A model generated the notes under the pieces. It was not told where the DNA came from. It saw only the letters and a program-made list of their open reading frames with translations, and did no database searches. The translations under genes and the position numbers were made by a program. Below, piece after piece: positions 1 through 4,410 of a DNA stretch of 6,302 nt. Source of the stretch: Chloroflexota bacterium. GTDB taxonomy: Bacteria; Chloroflexota; Anaerolineae; VGOG01. Location of the stretch: positions 1 to 6,302 of the forward strand of contig JAUWYT010000100.1 of assembly GCA_030615705.1 (NCBI GenBank), read 5' to 3'. Position 1 is the stretch's first letter. Every line of letters begins with the position of its first letter.

Positions 1-201
1 AGTTTAGATGGCAGCACCGCATCAATTCGTGAGAGGCTCCGGGGTAGAAATACATTTGATGAAACTGTCAGTGCACTTCGACTATTAGTAGAAGCAGAAG
101 CGAACGCCGCGGTCGGCGCAGCCTTAACGTCCCTTAATCTAGCCGATCTTCCCAATATAGCGCGACTGATACTTGAGATGGACGTAAACTCTTTTCACTA
201 A
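1..201 (+). CDS. Radical SAM/SPASM enzyme, upstream piece (5' partial, frameshifted)
   Basis: The first reading frame is open from the window edge to a TAA at 199-201 and encodes 66 residues. They begin SLDGSTASIRERLRG and continue with an amphipathic pattern ending LPNIARLILEMDV. A beta strand ending in S-L-D-G, followed by a charged R-x-R-x-R-G turn and a helix, is the usual middle part of the radical SAM barrel in SPASM-type enzymes. The N-terminal CxxxCxxC cluster would lie off the left edge. The frame stops abruptly at 199, but the expected continuation is present at once in the third frame (see the next entry), so this is one gene broken by a single-base indel. Codon use includes TTA, CTA, ATA and AGA, which are scarcer in the GC-rich genes further right, so the gene may have been acquired. 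The substrate cannot be told. Confidence 0.72.
   Translation, partial: SLDGSTASIRERLRGRNTFDETVSALRLLVEAEANAAVGAALTSLNLADLPNIARLILEMDVNSFH
192..196 (+). other. Apparent -1 frameshift site in the SPASM gene
   Basis: The upstream frame reads ...D-V-N-S-F-H-stop and the downstream frame reads ...F-S-L-T-R-F. The break falls on a run of four T. One additional T would give D-V-N-S-F-S-L-T-R-F without interruption, which fits the family. A homopolymer sequencing or assembly error, or a genuine one-base deletion, are the simplest explanations. Confidence 0.65.
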
Positions 202-713
202 CCAGATTCATAGCTTGGGGCAGAGGAGCTGAACACCCTGATCTCCTACCAGATGTGGACAAATGCATTTGGGTTGCGGACACCCTTGACGAGCAATTCG
301 CTGGCGAAATCGAGCTAGACCTATTCGGGTTCTCTCGCCCTGCTCGGCTCTACAAGAAACTGTCCTGTGGCATCGGCAAGCGCTATATCAGCATTCGAGC
401 GAATGGCGATGTATATCCATGCTATGGCATCCATGCGCCAGAATTCTGCGCAGGAAATATCAGGACTCATGATATTGTCGATGTGTACCGCGAGTCCACC
501 GTTTTCAAGCGGTGCCGAGAGCTCACAGTTGATGCAATTGAAACCTGCAAAGGGTGTCCGTGGCGTTATCTTTGCGGCCATGGTTGTCGGGCCCTCGCCT
601 TGCTCGCGAACGGCGCGCTTAACTCACAGCCAACCACATATGAATGTGACTTTCAAAGAAAGATGATCGAGAGATCGCTCTGGGAACCTGTTAGATCACG
701 GTTCAAAGGCTGA
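193..713 (+). CDS. Radical SAM/SPASM enzyme, C-terminal piece with 7-Cys SPASM domain
   Basis: This frame is open from 177 to the TGA at 711-713. The first start codon available is GTG at 255, but recognisable coding sequence begins near 193 (FSLTRFIAWGRGAE), so it is the continuation of the preceding fragment and not a separate gene. Counting from GTG 255, it carries a complete SPASM auxiliary-cluster pattern. C38 is followed by NGDVYPC (G51-x4-C56), then C98-x2-C101-x5-C107-x3-C111, and a final C131. SPASM domains bind one or two extra [4Fe-4S] clusters in enzymes that modify peptides or proteins (PqqE, anaerobic sulfatase maturases, sactipeptide and related RiPP maturases) and in some small-molecule enzymes. 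No RiPP precursor or sulfatase is visible beside it, so the role is open. Downstream, a 7-bp hairpin follows the stop. Confidence 0.85.
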
Positions 714-721
714 GGTAATCT

Positions 722-741
722 GCAAGCTATCAGGAGCTTGC
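722..741 (+). terminator. Hairpin just after the SPASM gene
   Basis: GCAAGCT (722-728) and AGCTTGC (735-741) form a perfect 7-bp stem around a 6-nt loop, eight bases past the TGA at 713. Only two T follow, so it is a poor intrinsic terminator by itself. It may instead protect the 3' end of the mRNA. Confidence 0.35.
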
Positions 742-854
742 TTAAGAAAAAAGCACATTCGAAAGAACGACTTATTCCAAGAAGATCGTCGCGCCGCCCA
801 ACTCTACGCCCTCGATGAGGTCCCCTCTCGCCTGATCCACTGCCACGTTAAGGC

Positions 855-913
855 CAATAACACAAGAAAGCCAAACCCCCTACACCTCCCGCTGAGGCGA
901 AGGGGGCTTGGCT
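855..913 (-). terminator. Rho-independent terminator of the lipoprotein gene
   Basis: The arms 869-881 and 901-913 pair over 13 positions with one mismatch, and the loop holds a smaller CCTC/GAGG stem. On the minus strand the hairpin is followed by a T-rich tail (complement of 855-868), and it lies about 33 bases beyond the TAG at 947-949. The plus-strand side has no T tract, so it serves the minus-strand gene. Confidence 0.75.
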
Positions 914-946
914 GTTCTACCAAGATGCGCTTGATGACCGGTATCT

Positions 947-1821
947 CTATTCCGTGAGAGCCAGTTTCTCCTCCAGCAAGGGGATGATCCTGGGATCGAG
1001 GAGGTGCCTCTCTATCTTCAGGCAGGTATCAACGGGTGCCTCGGGAAGCTCGTATTCGGACTTCACTTCTTGGACCAGGTCAGTCTTCTGCAGTTCGAAC
1101 TCCACGTCGGACAGACCCCTTGCCTCGTCGAGGATTGAGAGTATCCTCGCTGTTTCCTCCTGTCGTTGATGACCAAAATGAAACCTCCGGGTAGATGGGT
1201 CTTCAGGTGCTCTGTGATCCTTCGTGCTATCTCTTCTTTGTTTCTCTCGAACTTGGCGTCTGGTATGGCCCTTATGCGCGCCAGAACCTCTTCAGCGGCG
1301 GTGGTGTCCTCCGCCTGTCCGATGCGTGCTCCACCCTGGGGCGGGATGACGCAGGGGACGAAGTGCTCCAGGGCGTAGATTTGACGTCGCTCTAAAATGA
1401 CCTTCACCTCTCGCGCGATCCTGGTCATCTCTGTCTGGTATTTCTCCCTCAGCTCTTGGTTTTCGCTGTGAATGGAGAACCACCGTTCTCTTGAGGAATC
1501 CGTGATGTTCTCCCCCCGCATCAGGGTGGCCCTCAGCTCGCTTAGCACGGCGACGGTTTCCTCGATGTTCTCATCAGCCCTGTTCATAAGCTCATCTCGG
1601 ATCTCCTCAGCTTCTTGAGCCTTTTCGATGATGAAACGCATCTGGCTTGCCCTCAGCTCAAGGCCGTTGAGCAGGTTGAGCAGTTGCACCTCCCTTCGCA
1701 GATTTCCCACATCCGTCAACTCCTGTGCGTTTGCTGTCGGGAGGGATGCACATCCGCTATTTGTCAGCAAGAGCGCTCCCACCACAAGAGCCAAAAACAA
1801 GATATGCTCGATCTTTCTCAT
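947..1821 (-). CDS. Uncharacterised helical lipoprotein, Spy/CpxP-like layout (frameshifted)
   Basis: I do not recognise a named family. I chose ATG 1821 because GGAG (1829-1832) sits 7 bases before it; an in-frame ATG at 1845 would add MKKKRRRK and has a weaker site. The N-terminus is a signal peptide (MRKIEHILFLALVVGALLL) ending N-S-G-C, so C24 is a plausible lipidation site, though N is unusual at -3. The mature part is charged and helical. Its opening, LLNGLELRASQM, recalls the LTxxQ-type start of Spy/CpxP-like periplasmic helical proteins, and a later segment reads HFVPCVIPPQG. The first frame runs off into junk after residue 220 and stops at 1063. A second frame, entered near 1162, continues QEETARILSILDEARGLSD and ends at TAG 947-949. 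One extra C near 1162 would restore a 291-residue protein. The role is unknown, presumably envelope-anchored. Confidence 0.7.
1160..1165 (-). other. Apparent frameshift in the lipoprotein gene
   Basis: Read on the minus strand, the gene has GACAGGAGG. GACCAGGAGG would join ...FILVIND to QEETARIL... in one frame. The 71 codons after the break (1162 to 950) are stop-free and coding-like, while the unshifted frame gives 32 arbitrary residues. The protein therefore lost one base here, in the genome or in the assembly. Confidence 0.7.
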
Positions 1822-2046
1822 TTTCCTTCTCCTTTTCTTTTTCATCGTTCTCTACCCCCTTTGGATTCTTGGAACTTGGCCCCGGGAGCCACATTCTGGC
1901 CTCATTATCCAGGATAGGTGTTACGTGGTTGTTATTGATTCGTAAAAAGCCTGTAAAATGGCTCTTCGTGGCCGAGAGAGAGGATTGAAATCCCCGTCTG
2001 AAGCTGAGAAGCCCCCTCAGGCGCTGTGAGATCTGCCAGCGGAAGC

Positions 2047-2075
2047 TTGACATTATTGCTGCTCTTTGGTATACT
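2047..2075 (+). promoter_or_regulatory. Sigma-70-type promoter of the tRNA operon
   Basis: A perfect -35 hexamer TTGACA (2047-2052) and a -10 hexamer TATACT (2070-2075) are separated by exactly 17 bases. Transcription would start near 2082, about 30 bases before the first tRNA. It is the only strong promoter seen upstream of the four tRNA genes. Confidence 0.85.
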
Positions 2076-2110
2076 AATAGTGGATGGGGAGGGCAGGTCT
2101 CTCTGAGTCC

Positions 2111-2200
<90 letters not shown>

Positions 2201-2227
2201 AATCAGCCAATTGCAAATAGCCAGCCC

Positions 2228-2318
2228 GGGGAGATGCCAGAGTGGACGAATGGGACCGCCTGCTAAGCGGTTGAAGGGCCAAAAAGCTCTTCCGTGGGTT
2301 CGAATCCCACTCTCCCCG
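2228..2318 (+). tRNA. tRNA-Ser (GCU)
   Basis: The acceptor GGGGAGA (2228-2234) pairs with TCTCCCC (2311-2317). The anticodon stem ACCGC/GCGGT encloses CTGCTAA, with anticodon GCT at 2262-2264, reading AGC/AGU. The variable arm is long, as expected for serine. The discriminator G2318 is followed by CCT, so the terminal CCA is not encoded and must be added after transcription. It lies 27 bases after the first tRNA-Ser. Confidence 0.97.
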
Positions 2319-2339
2319 CCTGCTTTGGTGTCAGCACGC

Positions 2340-2413
2340 GCCCTCGTGGCTCAGTGGATTAGAGCGCCTCCCTGCGGAGGAGGAGGTCACAGGTTCGAAT
2401 CCTGTCGAGGGTG
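2340..2413 (+). tRNA. tRNA-Arg (GCG)
   Basis: The acceptor GCCCTCG (2340-2346) pairs with CGAGGGT (2406-2412), with a G-U pair at the end. The D stem is GCTC/GAGC. The anticodon stem CCTCC/GGAGG encloses the loop CTGCGGA, giving anticodon GCG at 2374-2376, which reads CGC and CGU. The T arm is ACAGG-TTCGAAT-CCTGT and the discriminator is G2413. The next bases are CCT, so CCA is not encoded. A G34 arginine tRNA for the CGN box is uncommon in bacteria, which normally use an ACG anticodon modified to inosine. Confidence 0.92.
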
Positions 2414-2426
2414 CCTTTTATTTTGG

Positions 2427-2503
2427 GCGCCCGTACCTCAATAGGATAGAGGAGCGGTCTACGAAACCGTTTGCTGGGAGTTCGAGTCTCCCCGGGCGTA
2501 CCA
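2427..2503 (+). tRNA. tRNA-Arg (ACG)
   Basis: The acceptor GCGCCCG (2427-2433) pairs with CGGGCGT (2493-2499). The D stem is CCTC/GAGG. The anticodon loop CTACGAA gives ACG at 2461-2463, the standard bacterial arginine tRNA whose A34 is deaminated to inosine by TadA. The T arm is GGGAG-TTCGAGT-CTCCC, the discriminator is A2500, and CCA is encoded at 2501-2503. It follows the GCG tRNA by 13 bases. Confidence 0.96.
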
Positions 2504-2515
2504 AAGTATGTTGGG

Positions 2516-2542
2516 AGAGCTTGGGTGACCCGCCCAAGCTCT
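2516..2542 (+). terminator. Hairpin closing the tRNA operon
   Basis: AGAGCTTGGG (2516-2525) and CCCAAGCTCT (2533-2542) form a perfect 10-bp stem with a 7-nt loop, 12 bases after the last tRNA. It is not followed by a T run, so termination may be incomplete and leave read-through into cutA, or the hairpin may be an RNA-processing structure. Confidence 0.6.
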
Positions 2543-2582
2543 GTTGCTATCGAAGCGCACCGCAAGGGGAAAGGAACGTGGG

Positions 2583-2927
2583 ATGTCTGACTCTGAACAT
2601 GTCATGATTCTCATCACTGTCAGCTCATTGGAGGAGGCTGATAAGATAGCCCAGGCACTGGTCGAAAGGATGTTGGCTGCCTGTGTCAACATAGTCCCCT
2701 CTATTACCTCGGTGTATCGCTGGCAAGATGAGGTGCAACGCGATAGCGAAGCTCTTTTGATTGTTAAGAGCCGACGGGACGTGTTTGAGCACCTGGCGAG
2801 ATGTGTCAAAGAACTGCACAGCTACGAGACGCCTGAAATCATCGCCCTGCCCATTGTGGACGGAGACGTTGATTATCTCCATTGGCTAGACAGCTCAGTG
2901 CCTGGAGGGTGGCACGACGTGGATTGA
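2583..2927 (+). CDS. cutA: CutA1 divalent-cation tolerance protein
   Basis: This 114-residue protein has the usual CutA1 length and signature elements in order. They are an N-terminal beta strand (MILITVSS) with a following helix (EEADKIAQALVE), ACVNIVPSITSVYRW at 33-47, a strand with E56 and K62 (EALLIVK), H79-S-Y81-E-T-P84-E-I, and a C-terminal YLHWL. CutA1 proteins form ferredoxin-like homotrimers in the cytoplasm. They were first linked to copper and divalent-metal tolerance, but their biochemical role is still unsettled. ATG 2583 is chosen because AAGGA (2571-2575) lies 7 bases upstream; an in-frame TTG at 2544 would add 13 residues foreign to the family. No promoter of its own is evident, and the gene lies 40 bases past the tRNA-operon hairpin, so it may be expressed by read-through. 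Confidence 0.96.
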   Translation: MSDSEHVMILITVSSLEEADKIAQALVERMLAACVNIVPSITSVYRWQDEVQRDSEALLIVKSRRDVFEHLARCVKELHSYETPEIIALPIVDGDVDYLHWLDSSVPGGWHDVD

Positions 2928-2938
2928 GGCTTGCCCCC

Positions 2939-2967
2939 TTGACATTTCGAACATTTGTTCGTATAAT
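2939..2967 (+). promoter_or_regulatory. Consensus sigma-70 promoter of the radical SAM/HhH gene
   Basis: TTGACA (2939-2944) and TATAAT (2962-2967) are both perfect consensus hexamers with an ideal 17-base spacer. Transcription should start near 2974, leaving a leader of about 23 bases before the GTG at 2997. A promoter this strong normally needs a repressor, and one operator fills its spacer (next entry). Confidence 0.93.
2948..2961 (+). promoter_or_regulatory. LexA-type SOS box
   Basis: CGAACATTTGTTCG is a perfect 5+5 inverted repeat with a 4-base centre. It fits the Bacillus/actinobacterial-type LexA (DinR) operator CGAAC-N4-GTTCG. It lies wholly inside the spacer and touches the -10 hexamer, so a bound repressor would block RNA polymerase. 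This predicts DNA-damage induction of the downstream gene. Confidence 0.88.
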
Positions 2968-2996
2968 ATAGGCAGTCCAAACAGGGGGTGGTTAGC

Positions 2997-4151
2997 GTGG
3001 ATACTGGCCAAAAGATCGAGGTACTGGGCCGCTCGGCTCAATATGATTTGTGCGGTGACGCCTGCGGCACGCAGGCGAGCCGGGCTCGCGATGACCTGGG
3101 CCGCTGGATCTATCCGGCCGTGCTCCCTGATGGCAAGAGGATCAATCTTCTCAAGATACTGCTCACCAACGCCTGCGAGAACGATTGCTACTATTGCGCT
3201 AACCGTGCCAGCCGCAACTTTCGGCGCCTCAGCTTCACCCCTGAGGAGCTGGCCTACGCTTTCGACCAAATGCACCGCAAGGGACTGGTGCGGGGACTCT
3301 TCCTCAGCTCCGGCGTGTGCAATGCTGGCCGCACCATGGACCGCATGATCGCCACGGTTGAGCTGGTGCGCCGCCGCTACGCCTTCCCCGGCTACGTCCA
3401 CCTCAAGATCCTGCCTGGCGCTACCTTCGCCCACGTGGAGCGAGCGGTGCAACTTGCCAATCGGGTGTCGGTGAACCTGGAGGCACCGAACCCGGAACGC
3501 CTGGCCCGTATCGCTCCCCCCAAGGATTTCACCGCCCATCTCCTCCAGCCCCTGCATTGGGCCAATCACCTCATCGAGGAGGGCAAGGGCAAGCGAGTCT
3601 CGGTCAGCCAGACCACCCAGTTCGTCGTCGGGGCATCAGATGAAACCGATCGCGAGCTCCTCTCGACCACCGCGCGACTCTATCGGGAGGTGGGGTTAGC
3701 GCGGGTTTACTTCAGCGCCTTCCAACCGATTGTAGATACCCCTCTGGAGGATCATCCCCCTACGCCGCCTCTGCGCGAGCATCGCCTCTATCAGAGCGAT
3801 TTCCTCTTCCGCAAGTATGGCTTCACCTTCGAGGACTTGATCTTCGATGATTCGGGCAACCTGCCCAGCGAGGCCGACCCCAAGCTGATGTGGGCCCAGG
3901 CCCATCCTGAGTGCTTTCCCGTAGAGGTGAACCGGGCCAGCCGCGAAGAACTTCTCCGCGTCCCCGGCATCGGCCCCCGCTCGGCTTCCCGCATCCTCAA
4001 GCTGCGCGGGAAGGGCAAGTTCTGCGAGCTTTCGGACCTCCATAAGGTCGGAGCTGTAGCCAAGCGCGCCGCCTCCTTCATCCTCTTGGACGGCAAGCGC
4101 TCCCCTTGTCAATTGGGTTTGTGGGATAGCGCATCGGCTTGTCATCCCTGA
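2997..4151 (+). CDS. Putative DNA modification/repair radical SAM protein with C-terminal HhH domain
   Basis: This 384-residue protein has a radical SAM cluster C60-END-C64-YY-C67 after LLKILLTNA, and a SAM-barrel-like middle with LFLSSGV, VHLKILPG and VSVNLEAPN. At 307-334 FPVEVNRASREELLRVPGIG and the following residues form a helix-hairpin-helix DNA-binding motif. The layout and the LLTNAC...YYCANR context match the family annotated as putative DNA modification/repair radical SAM protein (TIGR03916-type), usually paired with a uracil-DNA-glycosylase-like protein; the reaction is unknown. I prefer GTG 2997 over GTG 2988 because GGGGGTG (2984-2990) is 6 bases upstream of 2997 but overlaps 2988. 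The gene has its own promoter with a LexA-type operator, so an SOS role is inferred. An extra pair, C19-GDA-C23, lies near the N-terminus. The partner gene is not adjacent; the next gene is convergent. Confidence 0.92.
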   Translation: MDTGQKIEVLGRSAQYDLCGDACGTQASRARDDLGRWIYPAVLPDGKRINLLKILLTNACENDCYYCANRASRNFRRLSFTPEELAYAFDQMHRKGLVRGLFLSSGVCNAGRTMDRMIATVELVRRRYAFPGYVHLKILPGATFAHVERAVQLANRVSVNLEAPNPERLARIAPPKDFTAHLLQPLHWANHLIEEGKGKRVSVSQTTQFVVGASDETDRELLSTTARLYREVGLARVYFSAFQPIVDTPLEDHPPTPPLREHRLYQSDFLFRKYGFTFEDLIFDDSGNLPSEADPKLMWAQAHPECFPVEVNRASREELLRVPGIGPRSASRILKLRGKGKFCELSDLHKVGAVAKRAASFILLDGKRSPCQLGLWDSASACHP

Positions 4152-4170
4152 TCCGGACAAGCCGGAATCA
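4149..4170 (+). repeat. Small palindrome overlapping the stop codon
   Basis: TGATCCGG (4149-4156) pairs with CCGGAATCA (4162-4170) with one bulged base and a 5-nt loop. The TGA stop of the radical SAM gene is part of the left arm. The flanking pattern GTCATCCC...GGAATCAAG resembles short dispersed intergenic palindromes of bacteria, but only one copy is in the window. Confidence 0.45.
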
Positions 4171-4192
4171 AGCAAGGTTCAAGTCTCATAAA

Positions 4193-4259
4193 AACCACCA
4201 AGACACCAGGACACTAAGTTTTTCGATTTTTTCTTTGTGCCTTTGTGCTCTTTGTGGTT
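4193..4259. repeat. Long imperfect inverted repeat, likely bidirectional terminator
   Basis: The left arm (4193-4218, AACCACCAAGACACCAGG and the next 8 bases) and the right arm (4233-4259, ending CTCTTTGTGGTT) are imperfect inverted copies around a T-rich centre with runs of five and six T. The right arm repeats CTTTGTG twice in tandem. Read on the minus strand the structure is followed by TTTTT. It lies between two convergent genes and is well placed to end both transcripts. The motif has the look of a dispersed intergenic element; other copies cannot be tested here. Confidence 0.6.
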
Positions 4260-4410
4260 AACTTCTTGCCGTTATGGTACGACTAGCGCAAGTGAGGCGA
4301 GAGTGAAAGCTTCTACGAGAAGGAACGGGGAGCCTACTGGGTGCGGGCCAGCCAGCGGCGGGGTTCTCGGGACGCAGGAACTACCGCTGCCTCCCCGACC
4401 TTAAGCTCTG

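Noticed and set aside
190..201. Programmed -1 ribosomal frameshifting in the SPASM gene
   Set aside because: Slippage of Phe UUU on the T run would give the right product, but there is no full X-XXY-YYZ heptamer and no obvious downstream pseudoknot. A missing base is simpler.
1..860. RiPP precursor peptide near the SPASM enzyme
   Set aside because: No short ORF with a ribosome-binding site and a Cys-rich or leader-core layout is visible on either side within the window.
954..1945. Several plus-strand ORFs of 60-105 codons opposite the lipoprotein gene
   Set aside because: They are antisense shadows of a GC-biased coding region, with Ser/Arg-rich composition, no ribosome-binding sites, and overlapping one another.
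1945..1970. Terminator-like GAGCC...GGCTTTTT on the minus strand
   Set aside because: The stem is only about six pairs with a G-U, and no minus-strand gene ends upstream of it.
1987..1998. ATTGAAAT-type ending reminiscent of CRISPR repeats
   Set aside because: It occurs once, with no second repeat or spacer spacing nearby; GGATT-GA-AATCC is just a small palindrome.
2895..3569. Minus-strand ORF of 224 codons opposite the radical SAM gene
   Set aside because: It is His/Ala/Gly-rich, covers the LexA-type promoter, and lies antisense to a gene with clear family motifs.
4296..4400. Open plus-strand frame reading FYEKERGAYWVRASQRRGS
   Set aside because: It looks faintly protein-like but has no start codon, follows a TGA at 4293 and runs into the opposing gene. 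I could not link it to a family, so I left it out of the gene list.
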